Assembly (NCBI GenBank): GCA_030669135.1 | Contig: DAOVEE010000029.1 | Coordinates: 1 to 13,413, forward strand | Origin: Candidatus Bathyarchaeota archaeon | GTDB taxonomy: Archaea; Thermoproteota; Bathyarchaeia; TCS64 | Length of the DNA: 13,413 nucleotides | Direction of reading: 5' to 3' | Shown: positions 1 through 5,986 of the stretch, one piece after another | Numbering within the stretch: position 1 is the stretch's first letter | Layout of the letters: each line of letters starts with the position of its first letter | Program-made: the position numbers and the translations under genes | The notes under the pieces: generated by a model | What the model was told of the DNA's origin: nothing | Database searches by the model: none | The model's input: the letters and a program-made list of their open reading frames with translations, nothing else

Positions 1-248
1 TATTCCTCATGAGGGAACTGGAGTTCTCCACGGTGATGGGCAACTACGGCGTCGGCTACGAGAGAGGGAACTGTGGCTGCGCCTACACCACCACAAAGAA
101 GAAGGAGAACGGCCAGACAAGCATCGACTGGACGACCCAGATGGTAGTACCAGACAACAAAAAGTACCTGCGCAGCCTTGAGAAGGAGATAATGGTCGAG
201 GCGGAGGGGCGGAGACTGCTGCTTGTACACGGCAGCCCCCGCTTTTAA
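1..248 (+). pseudogene. Metallophosphoesterase (calcineurin-like) C-terminal fragment, truncated
   Basis: The reading frame is open to the left window edge, so the gene begins outside; the ATG at 9 is probably internal. The text matches the middle of a family of small prokaryotic metallophosphoesterases. It has a GNY block, then a Cys-Gly-Cys patch (NCGCAY), an acidic/Trp stretch, and the metal-binding LLLVHGSPR block. Two things are wrong. The usual GNYD(E) signature reads GNYGVG, so the conserved Asp after GNY is missing. The frame also stops one residue after HGSPR, where family members (from memory) continue with a further C-terminal part carrying the last metal-binding histidines. No continuation is visible in the other frames. 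The stop overlaps the stop of the convergent gene by four bases. I read this as a decayed or rearranged gene; an assembly junction is also possible. Confidence 0.6.
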
Positions 249-1876
249 CGGCCTATAAGCGTGGAGATTATTCTGTCGATGAACGCAAGGATGTGCACGG
301 TTAAACGGAATAAGAAGCTGGGCTTATCTACTGTAAGCGAGTGGGTCTCCTCGGCGACGTTATCGTTTTCGTCGTAGACAAGGATCGTTACCGAGTGGAC
401 GCCGTTAGTGACCTCAGATACGTCGAGCGGGTAATTCACCTGATCTTTCTTTGTATCGTCGAAGAGGCATGACTCAACCGTCTCTCCGTCGAGCCTCACC
501 TCGGCTCGGGACAGCTCGGCGTTGTCGAAGACGATGAACCACAGAGTATAGTCTTTGTAGATAATCTGGTTCTCGTAAAAGCTGATCGAGTCGATGGTTG
601 GAGGCAGCGTGTCCGTACCAACTGTGATCGTCTCGGTTGTAAGGTTCTCCCTCTCGTCGAAGGCGTAGACGGTGATGTTATACATTCCCTCGTCGAAGGG
701 CAGGTCGAGGGAGTAGCTTAACTCCGCCTCCAAGCCAACTATATGCTCGGATTCGTATAGGACATCACCCATGGAGCCGTTGAAATAATCCACTCCATGC
801 CTCTCCGCGACCAGGTATGTCTTCGTGAGGCCCAGATTGTCGCTCACCGTCCACCCCAGTTCGAGGGGCTTACCGGATTCCAAGTACTCAGTGGATTCGC
901 TCAATATGTCTAGCCTTAGTTCGGGCGGCTCATTGTCTTCCCATATGACCATTCTCTGCTCCGCTTCGGGGGGCAGAGGGCTCTGCAGCGGATAACCTCT
1001 CAGGGGCGGCTCCGTGACCGTGATGCCGAGGGACCTGTATATCGTCGCGGGTATGTCTGGGATGAAGAGCCGCGTCTCGTCTACGTTGGCTTCGAGCCTG
1101 AGGTCGTTGGAGGCCAGCCATATGAGCGGCTCATTGGGGTGCTCATAGCCGTCCTCGAGGAAGCCGTGGTCCGTGCAGACGTAAACCAGCGTCTCGTCCA
1201 TTATGCCATAAGCCTCCAGCTTGTTGAGAATGAGGCCGAGGTACCTGTCACATCGCAGCCCGCCCTCGTGGTACTCCGGACTGTTCTCTCCGTAGAGGTG
1301 GCCAAGCTTGTCGGGCTCCTTCGTGTGGAAGAAGGCGACGAAGTGGTCTTCGTGGTGGTCGTCGATGAACCTCAGGAATTTTTCGCCGGTCCCGCCCTTC
1401 TCGTCCTCGAGGTACTCGTCAACGATGGACACGTAGTCGACTCCCTCCATGTCGGCGAAGACGGGGGCGATGTTGGAGGTCTTGCCCGAGATGAAACCGG
1501 TCGCAACGTTCTCGCTTCCGAAGTGGGTCTCGGCTCTCTCGAGGAGGGTGTACCCGGTGGGCAGCGGATGAAAGACGAGACGGTTGGCGTAGACCCCTGT
1601 AACGTTGTTCTGGTATCCTGAGAGCATCTGGGCGTGAGCCGTCTTGGTCTGGGTCTTGGTGTCTATCTGGTTGAGCTCCAGGTAGACGCCTTCCTCCATG
1701 AGTCTCTCCAGGTTGGGCATCTCCCCGGCTTCAAGCTGCTCCCAGAGATGGTTTCTCTGGTACCCGTCGAAGGAGATGAGTATGACGTTCGGGGGCTGAT
1801 CCTCCGCGTATGCAGGTGGAGCCAAAAGAGCGGAAAACAGTAGAATAACCAAGACGTGGCGAAGCATGTAACTCAC
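245..1876 (-). CDS. Secreted alkaline-phosphatase-superfamily phosphodiesterase/phosphatase with Ig-like C-terminal domains
   Basis: A 543-residue exported hydrolase. Residues 4-24 form a signal peptide (hydrophobic VLVILLFSALLAPPAYA, cleavage likely after AYA). Residues 28-300 carry the type I phosphodiesterase/nucleotide pyrophosphatase fold. Visible metal and catalytic positions are D37 in SFDG, the likely nucleophile T79 in TKTAHAQMLSG, D189 and H193 in DKLGHLYG, D236-H237 in CTDHG, and H246. Residues 315-420 and 423-515 look like two beta-sandwich (Ig/Big-like) domains, each beginning at a PP motif. The last 25 residues form a hydrophobic or amphipathic helix that may hold the protein to membrane or S-layer. 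There are several NxT/S sequons. The start is GTG at 1876, because a TATA-like box lies 27 bases upstream; ATG at 1867 is an alternative. The substrate cannot be told: nucleotide, phospholipid head group or phosphonate are possible. It is transcribed alone, divergent from the thioredoxin gene. Confidence 0.85.
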   Translation of the reverse strand: MSYMLRHVLVILLFSALLAPPAYAEDQPPNVILISFDGYQRNHLWEQLEAGEMPNLERLMEEGVYLELNQIDTKTQTKTAHAQMLSGYQNNVTGVYANRLVFHPLPTGYTLLERAETHFGSENVATGFISGKTSNIAPVFADMEGVDYVSIVDEYLEDEKGGTGEKFLRFIDDHHEDHFVAFFHTKEPDKLGHLYGENSPEYHEGGLRCDRYLGLILNKLEAYGIMDETLVYVCTDHGFLEDGYEHPNEPLIWLASNDLRLEANVDETRLFIPDIPATIYRSLGITVTEPPLRGYPLQSPLPPEAEQRMVIWEDNEPPELRLDILSESTEYLESGKPLELGWTVSDNLGLTKTYLVAERHGVDYFNGSMGDVLYESEHIVGLEAELSYSLDLPFDEGMYNITVYAFDERENLTTETITVGTDTLPPTIDSISFYENQIIYKDYTLWFIVFDNAELSRAEVRLDGETVESCLFDDTKKDQVNYPLDVSEVTNGVHSVTILVYDENDNVAEETHSLTVDKPSFLFRLTVHILAFIDRIISTLIGR

Positions 1877-1897
1877 AATGCTTCAGACCAGAGCCAA

Positions 1898-1907
1898 AGT
1901 ATATCAT
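1898..1907 (-). promoter_or_regulatory. TATA-like promoter for the secreted phosphatase
   Basis: On the minus strand this reads TGATATACTT, centred about 27 bases before the GTG at 1876. This suggests a leaderless transcript starting at or near that codon. Confidence 0.5.
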
Positions 1908-1945
1908 GGTTTATGAGTCGACGACGTATACAACAGGTGTCCGGG

Positions 1946-1952
1946 TTTATAT
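1946..1952 (+). promoter_or_regulatory. TATA-like promoter for the thioredoxin-like gene
   Basis: TTTATAT is centred about 27 bases upstream of the ATG at 1976, the normal archaeal TATA-to-start distance, so the mRNA is probably leaderless. The divergent box for the phosphatase is about 45 bases away, so each gene has its own box. Confidence 0.55.
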
Positions 1953-1975
1953 GAGCCGGTTCCGCTACGGGAACG

Positions 1976-2437
1976 ATGCACGATCTGTATAAGATCAGGG
2001 CGGCCTCTGAGCCGGTCATGGAGTACGTGGAGGCCTCCAGGGAGAAGGCGCCGAGGCTCCATGAACAGTACGAGACCTATAGGCTCGACGAGGAAGCTGC
2101 CGCCAAGATAAGGTACTACTCGGACAGGATTCTCGTGGTGGTGTTCAGCGCCGAGTGGTGCCCAGACTGCCACAGGAACGTCCCCATACTGGCTCTGCTC
2201 AACAGGGAGGCGGGGCTCGAGGTAAGGGTGTTCGGCCACCTCATGAGGGACACCGAGGATGATGAGCGGCGGTGGATGATACCGCCGAGCCCGCCCGAGG
2301 TCGATGATTTCGACGTCGTCAAGATACCGCACATAGCCGTCCTAGACATGAAAGGCGAGGTGGTCGGCGAGATCATCGAGAACCCGCCCAGGGGGAAGAG
2401 CCTAGAGCAGGCCCTGCTAAACATCTTCGAGAGCTGA
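1976..2437 (+). CDS. Thioredoxin-like protein with CPDC active site
   Basis: A 153-residue cytosolic protein with no signal peptide. The first 50 residues are a charged helical extension. A thioredoxin fold follows: strand ILVVVFSAEW, then the redox motif C62-P-D-C65, then a KIPH segment with the expected cis-proline P118 before the strand IAVLD. The layout recalls the Thioredoxin_9-type group, in which the CxxC sits after a helical N-terminal segment and the partner proteins are largely unknown. Likely role: thiol-disulfide exchange or reduction in the cytoplasm; the specific partner is unknown. The ATG at 1976 follows a TATA-like box at the right distance and lies almost at the transcript 5' end. 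The next gene begins 42 bases downstream with its own AT-rich box, so co-transcription is possible but not required. Confidence 0.85.
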   Translation: MHDLYKIRAASEPVMEYVEASREKAPRLHEQYETYRLDEEAAAKIRYYSDRILVVVFSAEWCPDCHRNVPILALLNREAGLEVRVFGHLMRDTEDDERRWMIPPSPPEVDDFDVVKIPHIAVLDMKGEVVGEIIENPPRGKSLEQALLNIFES

Positions 2438-2479
2438 GCCAGCCTTTAATACGCCCGTTTCTTCTTTTCATGGTCAGAA

Positions 2480-3028
2480 ATGAAGGCAGGGACCATCCTA
2501 AGAGAGTTCGAGGCTAGAGACGGTAGAAAGGTCACTTTGAGGACCCCCACTTGGGAGGGTCTAGACGACATGCTGGACTTCATCAACAGCCTCGTCGAGG
2601 AGGAGGCCATGATACTCATGGAGACCAAGCAGACGCGGGACCAGGAGGTGGACTGGCTTGCACGGGCGCTCTCCAACATGGAGAAGGACAGACAGGTCAG
2701 GGTCGTCGCCGAGGTGGATGGAAAGATGGTGGGTCAGTGCGAGGTCGCGCTGGGCGCCGGCAGGAAGAGCCACGTTGGGACCCTCGGCATATCCGTGAAG
2801 CAGGGTTACAGGGATGTAGGTATAGGCCAGAAGCTTATGAGGGAGCTGGAGAATCAGGCGAGGGCGCTCGGCGTCGAGATACTGTACCTTGAGGTCTACG
2901 GCATCAGCATCGCGATGAGGTTCTACGAGAGGCTGGGTTACCGGGAGCACGGCAGGCTCCCGGGGGGCATCAAATACCGCGGCGAGTACGTGGACTGCGT
3001 CTCCATGTACAAACTGATCTCCGGGTGA
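2480..3028 (+). CDS. GNAT family N-acetyltransferase
   Basis: A 182-residue protein covering one full GNAT fold. An N-terminal strand and helices (residues 15-70) are followed by a VRVVAEVDGKMVGQ strand pair. The acetyl-CoA pyrophosphate-binding motif A is at about 100-120 (LGISVKQGYRDVGIGQKLM, with the Q/R-x-x-G-x-G signature at R111-G116). A motif-B-like segment follows (YLEVYGISIAMRFYERLGY, about 135-155). This order is typical of the RimI/RimJ-like acetyltransferases that modify protein termini or small amines, but the acceptor cannot be inferred. The ATG at 2480 is chosen because an AT-rich box (CTTTAATA, about 2444-2451) lies some 32 bases upstream. An ATG at 2470 is in another frame. 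The gene follows the thioredoxin-like gene by 42 bases in the same direction. Confidence 0.88.
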   Translation: MKAGTILREFEARDGRKVTLRTPTWEGLDDMLDFINSLVEEEAMILMETKQTRDQEVDWLARALSNMEKDRQVRVVAEVDGKMVGQCEVALGAGRKSHVGTLGISVKQGYRDVGIGQKLMRELENQARALGVEILYLEVYGISIAMRFYERLGYREHGRLPGGIKYRGEYVDCVSMYKLISG

Positions 3029-3036
3029 CGAATACC

Positions 3037-3046
3037 TTTTTAAAAG
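3037..3046 (+). promoter_or_regulatory. TATA-like promoter for the TrpRS pair
   Basis: TTTTTAAAAG is a strong archaeal TATA-like element just after the acetyltransferase stop. At the spacing seen for neighbouring genes, transcription would start near 3067-3072. That leaves roughly 137 bases of leader before the TrpRS start at 3208, unlike the other genes here. Confidence 0.6.
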
Positions 3047-3080
3047 CCTCTGGCACCATTCATTGTACGGAGACAGGGGA

Positions 3081-3119
3081 ATGAGTGTGTATCACTCGGA
3101 CTGGACAGGCTCCTCCTAG
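3081..3119 (+). CDS. Candidate Trp-containing leader peptide (uORF, 12 codons)
   Basis: ATG to TAG, encoding MSVYHSDWTGSS. A GGAG at 3069-3072 lies eight bases before the ATG, a reasonable archaeal Shine-Dalgarno spacing. The single Trp codon (3102-3104) sits in the 5' arm of the base stem of hairpin 2, and the stop codon lies in that hairpin's tetraloop. Position before a TrpRS operon, the RBS, the Trp codon and the overlap with the hairpin together suggest a regulatory leader peptide. One Trp in 12 codons could arise by chance, and no homologue can be checked here. Translation is inferred, not shown. Confidence 0.35.
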   Translation: MSVYHSDWTGSS

Positions 3120-3169
3120 CGGAGGAAGCCGTTTCTAAACGCCACCCCAGTCCCGACAGAAAACCTGAA

Positions 3170-3193
3170 CCAGCGACGACGCTGGATATTTTT
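3170..3193 (+). terminator. Terminator-like hairpin plus U-run in the TrpRS leader
   Basis: A perfect 6-bp GC-rich stem with an ACGA loop is followed at once by ATATTTTT. This resembles an intrinsic terminator, and archaeal RNA polymerase also terminates at U-rich runs. Because it lies between the promoter and the TrpRS start it could only act as a conditional (attenuating) terminator. It could instead be an mRNA structure near the RBS. Confidence 0.4.
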
Positions 3194-3207
3194 GGAGAGA
3201 GCCAGGC

Positions 3208-4344
3208 ATGACGGACCAAGAAAGACAGGAAATGGTAGTGACGCCCTGGGAGGTGAGCGGCGACATCGACTACAACAAGCTCATAGAGCAGTTCGGTGTC
3301 CAGCACATGACCCAGAGCATCGCGGACCGCATAGCCAAACACGCCGGGTACATGCACATGCAGCTCCGGCGAGGAGTATACATTAGTCACAGGGACACTG
3401 ACTGGTGGCTTGACGAGTACGAAAAAGGCAACAGGGTGGGCCTCTACACCGGGCGAGGCCCATCAGGGCACGTCCACCTAGGTCACCTGCTGCCCTGGTT
3501 CTTCTGCAAGTACCTCCAAGACGCCTTCGACGCCGACCTCTACTTCCAGATGACGGACGACGAGAAGTTCCTCCACAGAGAGGACCTCACCCTAGAGGAG
3601 GCCATCAGGCTGACCTACGACAACTCCCTAGACGTGATAGCGTGTGGGCTGGACCCGGAGAAGACGCATATAATAAGCGACTCGGACCACATCCAGCACA
3701 TCTACAAGCTGGGCCTCAAGGTCGCGAAGAGGATCACGTTCAGCACCGTCAAAGCCGTGTTCGGTTTAACAAACAGCGACAACATCGGGGCCATCTGGCA
3801 CCCGGCCCTTCAGGCCATGGTGTGCTTCCTACAGTCGGATAGAGAGGGTAAGAACATCCCGTGCCTCATACCAGCCGCCATAGACCAAGACCCCTACTGG
3901 AGGATAACACGGGACATAGCCGAGAAGCTTGGTTACTACAAGCCGGCGCAGATACACGCCAAGTTCCTGCCCGGCCTCGCCGAGGGCGGTAAAATGAGCG
4001 CGAGCCAGCCCGAGACCGCCATATTCACCACGGACCCGCCGAAGGCGGCGGCCAAGAAGGTGATGAGCGCCTTCACCGGCGGCAGGGACACCGTCGAGGA
4101 GCAGCGTAAGCTGGGGGGCAGACCCAACATATGCAACGTCTACGCCTACTACTACTTCCTCTTCGAGGACAACGACGAGGCCCTGATGGAGCGAGAGTTG
4201 GCCTGCAAGTCAGGCTCCCTCACCTGCGGGGAGTGTAAGAAGCAGCTGGCGGAGCGCGTCAAGGCTTTCCTCGTGGACTTCCAGGCGAAACGGGAGAAGG
4301 CCAAGGACGTCCTAGAAGATTTCATCATCAAGCCTGTGGAGTGA
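3208..4344 (+). CDS. trpS: Tryptophan--tRNA ligase (archaeal/eukaryotic type), copy 1
   Basis: A 378-residue class I aminoacyl-tRNA synthetase that activates Trp with ATP and charges tRNA-Trp in the cytoplasm. The Rossmann catalytic core shows YTGRGPSG followed by the HIGH-type motif HLGH (90-93), the TDDEK block (116-120), the IDQDPYWRITRD block (225-236) and a KMSKS-type loop KMSAS (262-266). The archaeal/eukaryotic AFTGGRDTVEEQR segment (288-300) is intact. The helical C-terminal domain carries C333-x6-C340-x2-C343. Length is normal for archaeal TrpRS without extra N-terminal domains. The start ATG at 3208 has GGAGAGAG (3194-3201) ahead of it; ATG 3232 (M9) is an alternative just before the conserved VTPWEV. 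It follows the structured leader and is cotranscribed with a second TrpRS. It looks like the standard, housekeeping copy. Confidence 0.95.
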   Translation: MTDQERQEMVVTPWEVSGDIDYNKLIEQFGVQHMTQSIADRIAKHAGYMHMQLRRGVYISHRDTDWWLDEYEKGNRVGLYTGRGPSGHVHLGHLLPWFFCKYLQDAFDADLYFQMTDDEKFLHREDLTLEEAIRLTYDNSLDVIACGLDPEKTHIISDSDHIQHIYKLGLKVAKRITFSTVKAVFGLTNSDNIGAIWHPALQAMVCFLQSDREGKNIPCLIPAAIDQDPYWRITRDIAEKLGYYKPAQIHAKFLPGLAEGGKMSASQPETAIFTTDPPKAAAKKVMSAFTGGRDTVEEQRKLGGRPNICNVYAYYYFLFEDNDEALMERELACKSGSLTCGECKKQLAERVKAFLVDFQAKREKAKDVLEDFIIKPVE

Positions 4345-4361
4345 GGTGGCGACGCTCTATT

Positions 4362-5444
4362 GTGGCCAATAAAGGAGCACCCGTCGTCACCCCCTGGGAG
4401 GTAAAGGGGGAGATCGACTACGACAGGCTCATGGAACGGTTCGGCACAGAGCCCATAACCCCCGAGCTGCTTGAGAGGATCAAACGACACACCGGTAGGC
4501 TCCACCACATGCTCCGGCGTGGAGTGTTCTACAGCCATAGAGACCTAGACGCCATACTCGACCACTACAAGGGCGGCGGAAGGTTCGTCCTGTACACCGG
4601 TAGGGGCCCCTCGGGGCCGGTGCATCTCGGGCACCTCGTCCCGTGGACGTTCACGAGGCACCTGCAGGAGGTCTTCGGCTCTAAGCTGTTCTTCCAGTTC
4701 ACCGACGACGAGAGGATGCTCATCAGGGACGACGTCGACGAGGAGGCCGCGGGCCACTGGGTGCTGGAGAACGCGGTGGACCTCATGGCGCTGGGTTTCG
4801 ACCCGGAGAAGACAGAGTTCATCGTCAACACGAGGCACGTATCGGAACTCTACCCGCTGGCACTGAGGATAGCGAAAGGGATCACCTGCTCCACGATGAG
4901 GGCGGCGTTCGGGTTCAGCGACGACTCCAACCTGGGAATGATGTTCTTCCCCACGATGCAGGCGGCGCCCTGTTTCTTGGCGTCGGAGCGGACGGGTGAG
5001 CCGGTGCCCTGTCTGGTGCCTGCGGGGATCGACCAAGACACGTACTGGAGAATAACCCGGGACGTCGCCCGGAAGCTGGGGTACCCGAAGCCTGCGCAGG
5101 TGCACGGCAGAATGCTTCCCGGGTTGACTGGGGACGCGAAGATGTCGTCGTCCCGGCCACTGACCGCGATCTACACCACGGACGTGCCCGAGCTGGTGGA
5201 ACGGAAGATAGCTGGGGCCGACACAGGGAACCACCCCGCCCGGTGCCCCATGTACCAGTACAGGTACCTACTGCTCACCGAGGACGACGAGAAGGCCCGC
5301 GAGCTATACGTAGACTGCCTCGAGGGAGGCATCGACTGCCGTGAGTGCAAGGCACGGCTCGCCGAGACAGTGAACAGGTTCCTAGGGAGGCACCGGCGGC
5401 GACGGAGGCTGATCAGAGGCGGCGTCGAGAAGATGCTAGAATAA
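4362..5444 (+). CDS. Tryptophan--tRNA ligase paralogue, copy 2 (divergent)
   Basis: A second full-length TrpRS of 360 residues. Relative to this start it shows the VTPWEV entry, YTGRGPSG with HLGH (88-91), TDDER, IDQDTYWRITRD and the loop KMSSS (261-265), which is closer to canonical KMSKS than copy 1. The C-terminal C-x6-C-x2-C trio is shared with copy 1. It lacks about 15 residues where copy 1 has GGRDTVEEQR, and ends in a very basic tail (RHRRRRR). GTG 4362 is chosen because GAGGTG at 4343-4348 is the best ribosome-binding site nearby, though 13 bases away. GTG 4341, overlapping the copy 1 stop by four bases, would add seven Arg-rich residues. The gap to copy 1 is 17 bases, so the two are surely one operon. 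The lost segment suggests altered tRNA or substrate recognition, for example a drug-tolerant or conditional enzyme. Confidence 0.92.
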   Translation: MANKGAPVVTPWEVKGEIDYDRLMERFGTEPITPELLERIKRHTGRLHHMLRRGVFYSHRDLDAILDHYKGGGRFVLYTGRGPSGPVHLGHLVPWTFTRHLQEVFGSKLFFQFTDDERMLIRDDVDEEAAGHWVLENAVDLMALGFDPEKTEFIVNTRHVSELYPLALRIAKGITCSTMRAAFGFSDDSNLGMMFFPTMQAAPCFLASERTGEPVPCLVPAGIDQDTYWRITRDVARKLGYPKPAQVHGRMLPGLTGDAKMSSSRPLTAIYTTDVPELVERKIAGADTGNHPARCPMYQYRYLLLTEDDEKARELYVDCLEGGIDCRECKARLAETVNRFLGRHRRRRRLIRGGVEKMLE

Positions 5445-5476
5445 ACCTCTTCCGGCACCAGGTACACTATTTTTCC

Positions 5477-5821
5477 ATGAGCATCGTGAGAAGCCTCGGC
5501 GAAGTACCTGAATCGCCTCACCCTTTTCTGAATGGCGTTGGTATGCGTGTGCTTTACTCGCGCCGGGACGACGGCGGAGACCTGACCTGCTTCGTAGTCA
5601 GATGCCCTGCCGGATCGGAGATCGAGGAACATGTACACGAGGAGGAGACGGACATCATCTATGTGCTGAGGGGGAGGGCGACGATGTGGGTGGAGGACAG
5701 AGGCGTGTTCCCGCTGCGGCCTGGGGTTTTCGTGGTGGTGCCGAAGGGGCTGAGGCATAGAACCTTCGACGTCGAGGAGGAACTCGTCGTCTACGACGTG
5801 TTCACGCCACCCATGTTCTAG
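5477..5821 (+). CDS. Small single-domain cupin protein
   Basis: A 114-residue beta-barrel protein. Cupin motif 1 is visible as PAGSEIEEHVHEEETDIIYVLRG, with metal ligands H52 and H54 and an acidic residue (D59) where a Glu usually sits. Motif 2 is RPGVFVVVPKGLRHR, with H94. The family is functionally broad (isomerases, dioxygenases, sugar or effector binding), so only a metal-binding cupin can be claimed. The ATG at 5477 is used because upstream codons in this frame lie inside the TrpRS2 gene and encode low-complexity basic sequence. It starts 32 bases after the TrpRS2 stop. A weak TATA-like TAGAATAAAC lies about 34 bases upstream, so it may have its own promoter. Several T-runs follow the stop. 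Confidence 0.85.
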   Translation: MSIVRSLGEVPESPHPFLNGVGMRVLYSRRDDGGDLTCFVVRCPAGSEIEEHVHEEETDIIYVLRGRATMWVEDRGVFPLRPGVFVVVPKGLRHRTFDVEEELVVYDVFTPPMF

Positions 5822-5855
5822 ACGTTTTTGTCATGATTAGTCGTTACCTATACGC

Positions 5856-5862
5856 TTTTTTT
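5856..5862 (+). terminator. T-run terminator after the cupin gene
   Basis: Seven consecutive T (5856-5862), with further T-runs at 5825-5829 and 5928-5933, lie in the convergent gap after the cupin gene. Archaeal RNA polymerase terminates at such U-rich runs without needing a hairpin. Confidence 0.5.
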
Positions 5863-5963
5863 CATGGATCGTAACCAGTTCTGGGCGTTTCTGTGCCTTG
5901 TTTTCGGTAAAAAGGTGTTGATTCAGCTTTTTTATGTTTACCCCCTACAGGTGTGTCTTTGAC

Positions 5964-5984
5964 GTGAAAATATAGAAAAGAGGG
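5964..5984 (-). terminator. U-rich terminator after the double-GNAT gene
   Basis: On the minus strand, right after the stop at 5987, the text is a pyrimidine-rich run with CTCTTTTCTATATTTTC. This is a plausible archaeal U-rich termination signal for the minus-strand gene. Confidence 0.4.
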
Positions 5985-5986
5985 GG

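Larger units (their letters stand above)
3067..3207 (+). promoter_or_regulatory. Structured 5' leader of the TrpRS operon (candidate attenuator)
   Basis: Three hairpins lie one after another. Hairpin 1 pairs GAGTG (3083-3087) with CACTC (3093-3097). Hairpin 2 has a base stem GGACTGG (3098-3104) with CCAGTCC (3147-3153), and a 9-bp upper stem of 3108-3116 with 3121-3130 around a TAGC tetraloop, with one bulged A. Hairpin 3 pairs CCAGCG (3170-3175) with CGCTGG (3180-3185) around ACGA and is followed by ATATTTTT. The TrpRS Shine-Dalgarno GGAGAGAG begins at 3194, directly after that run. The arrangement looks like a leader that controls expression of the downstream genes. It fits neither a T-box nor a standard H/ACA guide RNA. 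The pairing is read by eye; no folding energy was computed. Confidence 0.5.

Noticed and set aside
3098..3158. H/ACA guide RNA, because an ACA follows the base stem of hairpin 2
   Set aside because: The internal loop is very lopsided (3 versus 16 bases) and the distance from pocket to ACA is too short for a standard archaeal guide.
3067..3207. T-box riboswitch upstream of TrpRS
   Set aside because: No T-box consensus bulge is present, T-boxes are not known from archaea, and hairpin 1 is far too small for a specifier stem.
5345..5476. N-terminal extension of the cupin gene into the TrpRS2 gene
   Set aside because: The extra 44 residues are Arg/Glu-rich out-of-frame TrpRS2 sequence; ATG 5477 gives a normal cupin length.
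5864..5962. 32-codon plus-strand ORF, hydrophobic, in the convergent gap after the cupin gene
   Set aside because: No ribosome-binding site or TATA box at a useful distance, T-runs run through it, and no family signature. The gap (5822-5986) is better read as termination sequence.
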